DNA of 64,000 nucleotides from Chryseobacterium sediminis. GTDB taxonomy: Bacteria > Bacteroidota > Bacteroidia > Flavobacteriales > Weeksellaceae. The stretch's first letter is position 1. Each line of letters begins with the position of its first letter. This document shows, in pieces, positions 32,334 to 41,498 of the stretch. A program made the translations under genes and the position numbers. The notes below the pieces were generated by a model. It ran no database searches and was not told where the DNA came from. It saw only the letters and a program-made list of their open reading frames with translations. The stretch covers positions 496,001 to 560,000 of the forward strand of contig NZ_VUNZ01000001.1 of the NCBI RefSeq assembly GCF_008386505.1, in the 5' to 3' direction.

Positions 32334-33458
32334 ATGGAACAACAAATCTATAAAGGGAAACTGATACAGTTTCATCCGTTAAAAATAGCGAAAAAGGAAG
32401 AGCTGACCAAAAATACTTTTTCTCTGGAGTTTGATATTCCTGAGAATTTAAAAGAAAATTTCAGGTTTGAAGCCGGGCAGTTCGTCAGTATAAGATTTCA
32501 GGCACATGGTAAAGAGGTTATTAATGATTATTCAATGACTTCGGCTCCTTATGAGGGAAAAATATGTCTGGGAATAAAAATCAATTCTCCTGAAGGCGCT
32601 GCTTCTCAGTTATTTCAAAACTATAATGTAGGTGATGAACTGTGGGTGAGTGATCCCGGAGGCAGATTTACATTGGTTTCCAAACCCAGTGAGTTCCGAA
32701 CGATTGTAGCTTTTGCTGCCGGTATTGGAATTACTCCTATTTTGAGCCATTTTAAAAATATTCTTCACAACGAACCTAGAACACGACTGTTTTTATTTTT
32801 TGGAAATAAAAGTTCTGATGATCTGGTGTATCGGGAACAGTTGGATCATCTTGCCAGAACATGTGGGGACCGACTTCAGATTTTTTACTTTTTCTCACAG
32901 GAGAAAACAGGTGATCAGTTCTTTTATGGCAGACTGGATGCCAAGAAACTCAATCTTATCATCAATCAAATTCTTCATTTGGATGATACAGACGAAGAAT
33001 CTACCATTTGGGATGCGGTGGACGAAGTACTGATCTGTGGCAAAGGAGAAATGATCAAGACACTGGCCAATGCATGTTATCACCATGGAATTCCGAAAAA
33101 GAATATCCATTTTGAACTTTTTGAAGAATTCAATGATGATATTTATCCTGTAGAGAAAGAATTTCCTCTAATTGAAGATATAGAGGTTGAATTTACCATG
33201 CTCGGAAAAAAATATACCACTTATCTTCCTGATAACAAGGATAAAATCCTGCAGCAACTTCTTATTCAAAAGTTCCCGGTTCCTTATTCATGCAAGTCCG
33301 GAATTTGTGGAAGTTGTGAATGTTCTTTAGAGGAAGGTGAAGTGGAACTGCTGGAAAATGAGTATCTTACCGAAAAAGAGGAAGAACAGGGTCATATATT
33401 AGCGTGTATGTCTATTGTGAAAAGTAAAAAAATAAAGCTTAACTTTGATCTTAGTTGA
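32334..33458 (+). CDS. PaaE-like ferredoxin-NADP reductase with 2Fe-2S domain
   Basis: 374 residues. An FAD-binding barrel occupies about 1-115 (NDYSMTSAP at 64-72, the RxYS-type motif with Asn-Asp), an NADP domain about 120-255 (AAGIGITPIL and VLICGKGEM), and a C-terminal plant-type ferredoxin domain with Cys320, Cys325, Cys328 and Cys358. The order matches PaaE, reductase of phenylacetyl-CoA epoxidase. No paaABCD genes are nearby, so it probably serves another oxygenase or desaturase. The next gene overlaps its stop by four bases (TTGA). Confidence 0.9.
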   Translation: MEQQIYKGKLIQFHPLKIAKKEELTKNTFSLEFDIPENLKENFRFEAGQFVSIRFQAHGKEVINDYSMTSAPYEGKICLGIKINSPEGAASQLFQNYNVGDELWVSDPGGRFTLVSKPSEFRTIVAFAAGIGITPILSHFKNILHNEPRTRLFLFFGNKSSDDLVYREQLDHLARTCGDRLQIFYFFSQEKTGDQFFYGRLDAKKLNLIINQILHLDDTDEESTIWDAVDEVLICGKGEMIKTLANACYHHGIPKKNIHFELFEEFNDDIYPVEKEFPLIEDIEVEFTMLGKKYTTYLPDNKDKILQQLLIQKFPVPYSCKSGICGSCECSLEEGEVELLENEYLTEKEEEQGHILACMSIVKSKKIKLNFDLS

Positions 33459-34072
33459 GAGTCATTAGGAACATATTTAACCTGGGTTTAATATCATTGG
33501 AGTTGGGAATTCTGATGATATGCTTCTGTAATGTGTGGGTTTTCGGGCTTACTAATGGGAGAACCTATACCAAAATCTCAAAAATTCCACCCAGAGAAGT
33601 TGCTCTTGTTCTGGGGACATCTCCGAAAATGAGATCTGGAAAATCTAATCCGTATTTTACAAAAAGAATGGATGCAGCAGCTCTTCTTTATCATCATGGG
33701 AAGATCAAGAAAATTATAGTGAGCGGGGAGAAGAGTCAGGGATACAATGAACCGAGGGCCATGAAAAATTACCTGGTTTATCTGGAAGGTGTTCCTGAAG
33801 ATATTATTATGGAAGACCCTAAGGGTTTCAATACCTATAAAAGTATTCTCCGTTGTAAGGATGTTTATAAAAAGAAAAATGTCATTATTGTATCTCAGGG
33901 ATACCACAACCTGAGGGCCTTGTTTTTTGCGAGAAATAATGATATGAATGCTTTGGGATTTGATGCCCAGGATGTCACAAAATCTGAAAGCTTCTACAGA
34001 AATCAGACGAGGGAAATCCTCGCCCGTGTGATTGCTGTAGTCTATTTTATTTTAGGCGTTTCTCCGGATTAG
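33455..34072 (+). CDS. SanA/YdcF-like DUF218 membrane protein
   Basis: 205 residues with a TTG start that overlaps the reductase stop; no ATG precedes the membrane segment at about 10-32. The DUF218 core follows: VALVLGTSPKMRSGKSNPYF, KKIIVSGEKSQGYNEPRAMK, FNTYKSILRCKDVY and VIIVSQGYHNLRALF. SanA proteins affect envelope barrier function (vancomycin exclusion) through an unknown activity. Coupled to the PaaE-like gene by overlap. It converges with tamL, whose stop it overlaps by four bases. Confidence 0.85.
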   Translation: MRVIRNIFNLGLISLELGILMICFCNVWVFGLTNGRTYTKISKIPPREVALVLGTSPKMRSGKSNPYFTKRMDAAALLYHHGKIKKIIVSGEKSQGYNEPRAMKNYLVYLEGVPEDIIMEDPKGFNTYKSILRCKDVYKKKNVIIVSQGYHNLRALFFARNNDMNALGFDAQDVTKSESFYRNQTREILARVIAVVYFILGVSPD

Positions 34073-36678
34073 AAAGGATATCCGAACGCGATATTAAGTG
34101 TAGGTTTAAAAGGCTGGAAGTACTTGAATCTCCATCGGTCACCTTCTGGCTTATTTGGATCGTAGATCTTGTAAGCAAGGTCAATTCTGGCTGTAATATA
34201 GGCAATGTTTAATCTTAATCCGAACCCGCTTCCGATACCTACCTGCTTCCAGAACTTATTGAATTTAAATTCATCTCCATACCCGTCATTATAATTACGA
34301 AGGCTCCATGTATTTCCGATGTCGGTAAATAATGCCCCTTCATAGGTTTTATTGAAAGGAATTCTATATTCAATATTGGTAGTAAGTTTTAAGTTGTCCG
34401 TCATATAGGTACGAACCCTCTCATCAACCTGAGAATCTGCAGGACCTAATCCTCCAAATGCCACCCATGCTCTGATATCATTCGATCCTCCATTGAAATA
34501 AGACTTGATGATTGGCATATCCTGAGAATTTCCATATGGTATACCGACTCCGATAAACTGACGAAGCACTAATGTCTGGTTTCCATTAAATCTGAAATAT
34601 TTTCTTGTATCAATATCAAATTTTACAAACTGCGCATAAGGCAGTCCGAAAATGGTTCTTTGTGGACCGGTAACAATACCTCCGCTGTTATCTTTTTTGT
34701 TGAATAAACTTAAAATGTTACCAGCAAGTTCTACTTTTCCGTTAAAATAAAATGCATTTGGATATTCTTTTTTCCCGATTTCACTATATACGAAGTTGTA
34801 GATCATGGAAGAAATAAGGACATCCTGGGTCTGTCTGTCTTTGTTTACCAATGTTCCCCTGAAGGCTGTTAAAAGATCAGTTCCCTGCTGATTAAGACTT
34901 GCACGGTAAGCGTCGTTCTCGATAATCTTTTTGGACACCTCATCTACGCTAAGTTTTCCATCTTTGTAATCTTGTCCGGTTTGTTGAGTTTCCGGATCAA
35001 ACATAAAATAATTCCCAAAAACTTCGTCTTTTACCCTTCCATCATTCACAAAGTAATCATAGTATGCATCTTTATTTTTTGTCAGACTGACCTGAGTGTT
35101 GAATAAAGTAAGCTTATGATATACCTGATCATTTACACTGGCCTGATAGTTTAATCCGGTATTAAAAATAAGTCTTCCCAAACCGATGTTGTTCTGTATA
35201 GATGCCCCCAACAAAATAGATGAAGTAGGCGTATATCGTTTAGGAATGAATTTATAATAATTAAATGGAAGCAAAAGCCTCGGGAAATTCAATGAAGCCT
35301 GAGCTGATATTTCATATGCGGCAACTCTTTTATCAATATCCTTTGTACTTCTGATAGATCCAAACGTCCCTGAAAGGCTTGTAGAAAGGTTTTCTGCCCC
35401 TCTGAAAACGTTTCGGGTGGTAAGGTCTACGGAAGGAGAGATACCGAGATTTAAGACCTGAGAGTAATTGATATCCGTTCCCAGTTTAAACTCGTACTTC
35501 GGAAGAGGTTTCAATACATATAAAACATCAACAATACTGTCGTTAGGTGAAGACATTCCTCCTTGTCTCAGGGAGTCTCTTGCTTTAACGATGCTAAAAT
35601 TGTTCATCGCCAAAAGGTTTCTCTTCGTTACGTCAAGTTTGGTCTGGTCGAAAACCTTTTTATTATCCGGAATAATAGCTCTCCATATGGATGAAAGTTT
35701 ATATTTATCATTCATCGTATGGAATCTTATTCTTCTTAAGCTGTCTTTTTTTGTATTTTTAGGGTAATCACCCGGTTCATCTACAATCGCTACATCTATA
35801 TTCCCGAAAGTTGAAATCTTATAAGGAGTATCCAGAGAGTCTTTATGGATTTCCAGTGTCAAAGGAACCTGCTTTCTGCTTTTAAGAGAATCTGCTACGA
35901 AATAAACCTCATCATTGGAGGCATTGAATCTATAAAATCCAAATTCCCTCATCAGATCAGTAATTCGGGTTACTTCTCTTTCAAGAACGGTCTGATCAAG
36001 TATCTGTCCGGATCTCACAAGACTTCTGTTCAGATTATAATTGTAGTACCCTTTGATCCCCTGATCCGGAATATTGTAAAAATAATCTTTGATTCGGGTA
36101 GGCTCGTTATGTTTAATAGAATAATTGACGGCGGCTTTTTTAGAAGCGGAATCCAGGGTATGCTTAAACGTTACATCAGCATCCCAGTATCCTCTGTAGG
36201 TAAGTCTTTTCTTAATAGACTCAGCACTTTTTTCACTTCTGGTCTGATCAAGAATTACCGGCGGAGTTCCCCAATTATGCAATAAACGATCGAACAGCAG
36301 GTTTTTTCCGACACTGCTTTTCATATCATATTTAAGGAATAAAGAATCTCTCAGTTTCTGATTTCTCATTTCACCGGGATAGGTCATATATTCATTAAGT
36401 ATCGTATCGTATTTTGGATCAGCCATATTGTACAGAAGAAGACTTAATGGCATGAAAAGGAATTGCTTTTTATTGGGCTTTTGCTGAATATAATCTTTCA
36501 GTTCCTCATCGAAAAATTCTTTCTTATCCTCGAACCCTAATGTGTTTTTGGTAAGCAGATATTCGCCTTCAGGAACTTTTTTTGTCGTACTACAAGCATA
36601 AAGGAGACCAACAAATGTTGCAAATGAGATAATTTTATAATATTTTTGAGGAGAATTCTTATAATGCTTACAGCTCAT
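34069..36678 (-). CDS. tamL: TamL, lipidated TamA/BamA-family outer membrane protein
   Basis: 869 residues. A signal peptide ends in lipobox LLYAC with Cys29, followed by STTKKVPEGEYLLTKN, the typical start of TamL. POTRA-like repeats span about 40-390 and an Omp85 barrel the C-terminal half. IRAWVAFGGLGP contains the substrate-loop-like motif, and the C-terminus ends in aromatic GYPF. TamL with TamB moves phospholipids or barrel proteins to the outer membrane; in Bacteroidota the TamA homologue is a lipoprotein. No ATG other than 36678 precedes the lipobox, so its 5' end overlaps the divergent methyltransferase by 15 bases. Confidence 0.9.
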   Translation of the reverse strand: MSCKHYKNSPQKYYKIISFATFVGLLYACSTTKKVPEGEYLLTKNTLGFEDKKEFFDEELKDYIQQKPNKKQFLFMPLSLLLYNMADPKYDTILNEYMTYPGEMRNQKLRDSLFLKYDMKSSVGKNLLFDRLLHNWGTPPVILDQTRSEKSAESIKKRLTYRGYWDADVTFKHTLDSASKKAAVNYSIKHNEPTRIKDYFYNIPDQGIKGYYNYNLNRSLVRSGQILDQTVLEREVTRITDLMREFGFYRFNASNDEVYFVADSLKSRKQVPLTLEIHKDSLDTPYKISTFGNIDVAIVDEPGDYPKNTKKDSLRRIRFHTMNDKYKLSSIWRAIIPDNKKVFDQTKLDVTKRNLLAMNNFSIVKARDSLRQGGMSSPNDSIVDVLYVLKPLPKYEFKLGTDINYSQVLNLGISPSVDLTTRNVFRGAENLSTSLSGTFGSIRSTKDIDKRVAAYEISAQASLNFPRLLLPFNYYKFIPKRYTPTSSILLGASIQNNIGLGRLIFNTGLNYQASVNDQVYHKLTLFNTQVSLTKNKDAYYDYFVNDGRVKDEVFGNYFMFDPETQQTGQDYKDGKLSVDEVSKKIIENDAYRASLNQQGTDLLTAFRGTLVNKDRQTQDVLISSMIYNFVYSEIGKKEYPNAFYFNGKVELAGNILSLFNKKDNSGGIVTGPQRTIFGLPYAQFVKFDIDTRKYFRFNGNQTLVLRQFIGVGIPYGNSQDMPIIKSYFNGGSNDIRAWVAFGGLGPADSQVDERVRTYMTDNLKLTTNIEYRIPFNKTYEGALFTDIGNTWSLRNYNDGYGDEFKFNKFWKQVGIGSGFGLRLNIAYITARIDLAYKIYDPNKPEGDRWRFKYFQPFKPTLNIAFGYPF
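36618..36648 (+). promoter_or_regulatory. promoter of the rRNA methyltransferase gene inside tamL
   Basis: TTG (36618-36620) and TATTTTTG (36641-36648) with a 20-base spacer, both inside the 5' end of tamL; the ATG follows at 36664. Confidence 0.55.
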
Positions 36679-37389
36679 ACAATAAAAGTTTTACAATCTT
36701 TAGATAAAAAGAAGTTCAGACAAAAATACAATTTGTTTTTGGTTGAAGGTAATAAAATCATTTGTGAACTTTTTAATTCTAACTTTAAAGTTAAAGAAAT
36801 ATTATCAACCGATCCACAAAAATTGGACCGTACTGATATTCCTGTTACCCATATCTCTGAAAATGAATTAAAAAAAATTAGTTTTCTTAAAACTCCAAAA
36901 GATTCCGTAGCGGTATGTTATCTTGCTGAGGAAGAAAAATGGGCGGATAAGAATATACAGCTGGTTTTGGATGGAATACAGGATCCCGGAAATTTAGGAA
37001 CGATTATACGGTTGGCAGACTGGTTCGGAATAGAACAGGTTATCTGTAGTGAAGATACCGTAGATGTTTACAATCCGAAAGTGATTCAGGCTACTATGGG
37101 CTCTTTTACCAGAGTTAATGTAGTGTATACTGATCTTGTGGAATATCTTTCTGCAACAGAAAATATAAATATCGGAACGGACATGGAAGGGGAGAATATC
37201 TACACGTTTGAGAAACCGGAAAAAATCAATCTGATTTTAGGAAATGAAGGGAACGGAATGAGACCGGAAACTGAAAAGCTTTTACAAAAAAGTATCAGCA
37301 TTCCAAGGTTTGGGAAATCCCAGTCTACAGAAAGCCTGAATGTATCAATGGCTGCCGGGATTATTTTAGGACAATTATTTTCAAAATAA
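36664..37389 (+). CDS. SpoU/TrmH-family RNA 2'-O-methyltransferase
   Basis: 241 residues from the ATG at 36664; the longer frame to 36646 would run over the -7 element. An N-terminal substrate-binding domain (FRQKYNLFLVEGNKIICEL) precedes the SPOUT core: motif 1 DPGNLGTIIRLADWFG, motif 2 LILGNEGNGM and motif 3 SLNVSMAAGIIL. These knotted enzymes methylate ribose in rRNA or tRNA; the exact target cannot be told. Divergent from and overlapping tamL. Confidence 0.9.
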   Translation: MLTAHTIKVLQSLDKKKFRQKYNLFLVEGNKIICELFNSNFKVKEILSTDPQKLDRTDIPVTHISENELKKISFLKTPKDSVAVCYLAEEEKWADKNIQLVLDGIQDPGNLGTIIRLADWFGIEQVICSEDTVDVYNPKVIQATMGSFTRVNVVYTDLVEYLSATENINIGTDMEGENIYTFEKPEKINLILGNEGNGMRPETEKLLQKSISIPRFGKSQSTESLNVSMAAGIILGQLFSK

Positions 37390-37397
37390 AACTTAGA

Positions 37398-37454
37398 AAT
37401 TAGGGCCTAGGAAGAAAAAATATAAAACCATTTTCTAAATCCTAAGCCCTAATT
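37398..37454. repeat. inverted repeat between convergent genes
   Basis: AATTAGGGCCTAGGA and TCCTAAGCCCTAATT pair over 15 bases with one mismatch and a loop of about 27 bases. It has no T run and looks like an intergenic palindromic repeat rather than a classical terminator. Confidence 0.5.
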
Positions 37455-37456
37455 CC

Positions 37457-37957
37457 TTAAATAAGTTGTTCCATGCTGGAAACACTTTTATTTTTCTGAT
37501 ATACTTCCATTTTTTTTCTGACATACTTCAATGCTATAGGAGCGAGGTAGATCAATGCAGCACCAATCAGTTTTTTCTTCCAGTTGGAGCTTTTCATATT
37601 TTTTTTGGCGTAGTTTCCTACAATAGCGGTAACTCCCAGTTTTACAAGACTGTCTGTTATATTTCCACCTTTGAAAGCAGAGCTTGCAATTCCTACAGCC
37701 GTATTCTTGTTAATCAGTAAATCTTTTACTTCTGAGGTAAGCTGCTTGGCAATGACGTCCTTTCTCAGAACCACTTTTTCATCACCGTCTTCATCTATCT
37801 TTTCCTGAAGGTACTGGTCACTTAGTCCATTGGTAAATGCACTTAAGCTTTCCTTCGTATTTTTGAAGGTAAGAAGATTTTCCAGATCACTTATTTCACC
37901 TTGAAGCAGTTTTTTCTTTCTTCTTAATTCTTCTATGCTCTCGTATTTTCTGCCCAT
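37457..37957 (-). CDS. hypothetical envelope-stress-type protein
   Basis: 166 residues. An N-terminal coiled coil (about 5-35, RRKKKLLQGEISDLENLL) is followed by a helical region and a hydrophobic, glycine/alanine-rich segment near the end (KLIGAALIYLAPIALKYVRKK). No family recognised. It is the last of three co-directional genes (YtxH-like, holin-X-like, this one) with only 3 bases to its neighbour. Such trios in Flavobacteriia probably serve membrane or stress functions (inference). Confidence 0.65.
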   Translation of the reverse strand: MGRKYESIEELRRKKKLLQGEISDLENLLTFKNTKESLSAFTNGLSDQYLQEKIDEDGDEKVVLRKDVIAKQLTSEVKDLLINKNTAVGIASSAFKGGNITDSLVKLGVTAIVGNYAKKNMKSSNWKKKLIGAALIYLAPIALKYVRKKMEVYQKNKSVSSMEQLI

Positions 37958-37960
37958 AGT

Positions 37961-38269
37961 TTAATGATTTAAAAATTTAATAACCTGATCTGCAACAGTA
38001 TTTACGATCTTAGTTTTGAAGGCAACAACAAATGCCATTACCAGTGCATAGAATGCAGCAACAATTAAGAATCCGTAAGAGTAATTATCCAGTGCTTTTC
38101 CGATAAGGAAAGCGATTCCAAAATTGAAAAGGATAATAAAAAAAGCAAAAGCAACAAGCAGTACTACAAAGTAAGTAATGAGCCCGGCAGAAAGAGACGA
38201 CTTTTCAGTAGCTTCAATTTTCAGAAGATCTATTCTCTTGGAGGCGTATTCTTTAATAGTTTCTATCAT
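37961..38269 (-). CDS. holin-X-like (PF07332-type) membrane protein
   Basis: 102 residues. An N-terminal amphipathic helix (IKEYASKRIDLLKIEATEKS) is followed by two membrane segments at about 30-55 and 63-85. The layout matches the 'putative holin-X' family, which despite its name is chromosomal and common in Bacteroidota. Coupled to the 166-residue gene downstream. Not part of a prophage here. Confidence 0.7.
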   Translation of the reverse strand: MIETIKEYASKRIDLLKIEATEKSSLSAGLITYFVVLLVAFAFFIILFNFGIAFLIGKALDNYSYGFLIVAAFYALVMAFVVAFKTKIVNTVADQVIKFLNH

Positions 38270-38290
38270 TGTTTTTTTTTAAAGTTACAA

Positions 38291-38322
38291 AAAAAGGAAC
38301 TTTTGCACAAAAGTTCCTTTCT
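38291..38322 (-). terminator. terminator after the YtxH-like gene
   Basis: AAAGGAACTTTT and AAAAGTTCCTTT make a 12-bp stem with a 4-base loop; on the minus strand TTTTTTT follows. It partly separates the YtxH-like gene from the next two genes. Confidence 0.75.
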
Positions 38323-38348
38323 GTAATTTACTTAAAAAGATAAATTAC

Positions 38349-38699
38349 TTATTTTTTTAGATCATTCAATTCTGCTTCTACATCTTTTGCCAAATCTGCA
38401 GTTTTAGAAACAATCTGATCTTTATATTTGTCATATCCGTCTTTCACAGTATGTGCTACGCTGTTTGCAGTTTCTTTGAAAGTAGAAGAAATATTGCCAT
38501 ATTGGTCTTTTACTTTTTCAGAAACCTCTCCGTATTTATTTTTAGCCTGATCCTTAAGATCATTTGCTTTATCCTTTATTTTTTTTCTGGTTTCTTTACC
38601 TTCTTCCGGTGCATAAAGCATTCCTAAGATTACACCTGCCGCAGCACCTGCAAGAAGTCCTGCCAATATACCTGCTGTATTATTTCCTTTTCTAGACAT
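38349..38699 (-). CDS. YtxH domain protein
   Basis: 116 residues. A glycine/alanine-rich membrane helix (AGILAGLLAGAAAGVILGML) and YAPEEGKETRKKI right after it are the signature of YtxH proteins. The rest is a long charged helix with repeated K..DQ and VKD units. YtxH proteins are induced by stress in several bacteria; mechanism unknown. Followed by a strong terminator. Confidence 0.88.
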   Translation of the reverse strand: MSRKGNNTAGILAGLLAGAAAGVILGMLYAPEEGKETRKKIKDKANDLKDQAKNKYGEVSEKVKDQYGNISSTFKETANSVAHTVKDGYDKYKDQIVSKTADLAKDVEAELNDLKK

Positions 38700-38794
38700 T
38701 TTAAGTTTTTTAATAATTAATAATAGATTAGTTTTTACAGTAATAAAACTTACAATTTGTATACCAAAGGAGGCTTGAAGCCTATTAAAAATTG

Positions 38795-39469
38795 TTAAAT
38801 CTTTTCGATGTGAGATAAAATAAGTTCTATAGTTTCTTCTTTGGTCAATTCTGAGTTATCAATAACGATAGCGTCCTCAGCCTGCTTCAATGGGGCTATT
38901 TCACGTTCGCTGTCAATCTTATCCCGTTCTATAAGGTTCTGCTTTACCTGCTCTTTATCAGCTTCAATTCCCAGACCCTGCAGTTCCAGAAACCTTCTGT
39001 TGGTCCTTTCATCAATACTGGCAGTAAGAAAGAATTTATAGTCAGCATTTGGCAGAACTACTGTCCCAATGTCACGTCCGTCCATGATGACACCTCCTTT
39101 TTCTGCCAAAGTGCGCTGTGACTGAAGTAAAAAGTCTCTTACTTCTTTCTGTTTGGCAACAAGGCTTACATTGTCAGATACTATATTGGTACGGATTTCT
39201 TTGGAGATATCAGTGTTATTAAGGAAAAGAATAAGTGTTCCGTCGTTGTTTTTAAACTCAAGGCTGATCTGGTCTAAAGAAGAGAATAGTGTATTCAGGT
39301 TAATTCCCCCATTTTCGTCCAGACAGTGCTGCAATGCATACCAGGTAACTCCTCGGTAGAGAGCTCCTGTGTCCATATGAATAAGTCCCAGTTTATCTGC
39401 AATGATTTTAGAGATAGAACTTTTTCCGGTAGACGAGTACCCATCGATAGCAATTACAGGTTTTTTCAT
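38795..39469 (-). CDS. cmk: cytidylate kinase
   Basis: 224 residues. The P-loop GYSSTGKSS is at residues 10-18, followed by the CMP-kinase motif IHMDTGALYRGVTW; GGVIMDGRDIGTVVLPNADYKFF and the lid residues RTNRRFLEL are also present. It converts CMP/dCMP to the diphosphates. It follows porQ on the same strand, 84 bases apart, a pairing common in Bacteroidota. Confidence 0.96.
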   Translation of the reverse strand: MKKPVIAIDGYSSTGKSSISKIIADKLGLIHMDTGALYRGVTWYALQHCLDENGGINLNTLFSSLDQISLEFKNNDGTLILFLNNTDISKEIRTNIVSDNVSLVAKQKEVRDFLLQSQRTLAEKGGVIMDGRDIGTVVLPNADYKFFLTASIDERTNRRFLELQGLGIEADKEQVKQNLIERDKIDSEREIAPLKQAEDAIVIDNSELTKEETIELILSHIEKI

Positions 39470-39553
39470 ACTGCAAATTTCAAGATTTTTTCTTAAAAAT
39501 CAAGAGGAAGTAAGAAAAATTCAGAATAATTAAGAAAATTTCAGCCGGAAAGA

Positions 39554-40546
39554 TTACTCTCCTCTGTGGCTGGAAAGATCCATAGAAATTCCTATCTGAT
39601 TGACATTGGAAGAGTTGTGATATCTTACGTGAGCATAATCTATACGAAATCTGGAAACTTTTACTCCAAATCCTGCAGAAAGTCCTGAGAAATTTCTCTG
39701 ATCTGCAACCGCCAGTTCATTACCTCTTTTTACATTATAACCCAATCTGATGTTGAAATTTTTCTCCGGAAATAATTCAGCTCCCAATGAAAAGTGGTCT
39801 GCAATTTTTCTGCCGGCATTCACTTTCTGTCCGTCTAAATTATATTCTGAAGAAATATCAAACTTCTGAAGATCATGCGCCGTAATGGTAATCGCAAGAG
39901 GGAAATTCTTGATTATTCTGGTATATCCAAGATCAATTCTGAAGGGAAGATTTTCTCTTGTTCCATTGAATGATTTCAGCTGGAAACCAAAATTTCTCAT
40001 TACCAAAGAAAGTACTTCTTTGTTCTTTTTATTATGATAGGTAATTCCCGCTGTTCCTGAAATAGCGGAAGAAGTATAGTTGTCAATTTTTGAGGTAACA
40101 AAATTAAGTCCTCCACCAATGGTCCAGTCTTCTTCAAACTGGTAGGCATAGCCTGCGCCAATGGCTACATCCGAAGCTTTGAATTCTCCGTTTTCAAAAC
40201 CGCTTTCATCCGTCCTCGGCGTACTTCCATAGCTCATATACCTGGCATTGATGGTAGCCATATGGCCGTTATCAAAGTCTTTGGCGTAAGCAATAGTTCC
40301 GTATTTTGAATCAGCCAGATAAGCTGTTGCGTTTACAGAAAGCTGTTTATCAGAATCTCTATTTAACAGGGCAGGGTTTGCAATAGCAAAGGAAACATCA
40401 TAATCTCTTATCGAAATTGCATCGCCACCCAAAGCAGCCTGTCTTGCAGATACAGGTACATTTAAGAACGGATAAACATTTGTTCCTGTTTGCGCATAAG
40501 AAACAATTCCTGATAGAAATAATGAAAAAATGATAATTTTCTTCAA
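39554..40546 (-). CDS. porQ: type IX secretion system protein PorQ
   Basis: 330 residues with a signal peptide (MKKIIIFSLFLSGIVSYAQ). The mature start TGTNVYPFLNVPVSARQAAL with GGDAISIRDYDVSFAIANPA matches PorQ, a predicted outer membrane barrel of the PorV/FadL type. PorQ helps attach A-LPS to T9SS cargo together with PorU, PorV and PorZ. Position upstream of cmk supports the identity. Divergent from pyrH. Confidence 0.9.
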   Translation of the reverse strand: MKKIIIFSLFLSGIVSYAQTGTNVYPFLNVPVSARQAALGGDAISIRDYDVSFAIANPALLNRDSDKQLSVNATAYLADSKYGTIAYAKDFDNGHMATINARYMSYGSTPRTDESGFENGEFKASDVAIGAGYAYQFEEDWTIGGGLNFVTSKIDNYTSSAISGTAGITYHNKKNKEVLSLVMRNFGFQLKSFNGTRENLPFRIDLGYTRIIKNFPLAITITAHDLQKFDISSEYNLDGQKVNAGRKIADHFSLGAELFPEKNFNIRLGYNVKRGNELAVADQRNFSGLSAGFGVKVSRFRIDYAHVRYHNSSNVNQIGISMDLSSHRGE

Positions 40547-40650
40547 CTCAATTTATAATTAATGCAAAAATAATCCTTTTTCGTACTTTTCAAAATATTT
40601 CTTACATTATTTCTATTTAATATTTTTCTTTTATCAAAATTTTTAATGAT

Positions 40651-40658
40651 TATATTTG
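40651..40658 (+). promoter_or_regulatory. -7 element TATATTTG of pyrH
   Basis: Perfect TANNTTTG 53 bases before the pyrH start. No TTG at the expected -33 distance; the region there is T-rich. Confidence 0.5.
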
Positions 40659-40708
40659 CAAAATCAAATTCCGGGGAAACCCTACTAGTAAAAAGTTATT
40701 AAAAATAA

Positions 40709-41419
<711 letters not shown>

Positions 41420-41439
41420 TCAATTTTAATAAGAAAATA

Positions 41440-41483
41440 TAAAATCGCCTGCCATGATTATCGTGGCAGGCGATTTGTTTTTA
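41440..41483. terminator. bidirectional terminator pyrH / lipase
   Basis: AAATCGCCTGCCA and TGGCAGGCGATTT form a 13-bp perfect stem with a 9-base loop, with T-rich sequence after it on both strands. It serves pyrH and the convergent lipase gene. Confidence 0.9.
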
Positions 41484-41498
41484 TTGAAGTTTTAATAC

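Noticed and set aside
37961..38269. second prophage suggested by a 'holin' family match
   Set aside because: No other phage genes nearby; the family is common in chromosomes and this copy sits in a trio with a YtxH-like gene.
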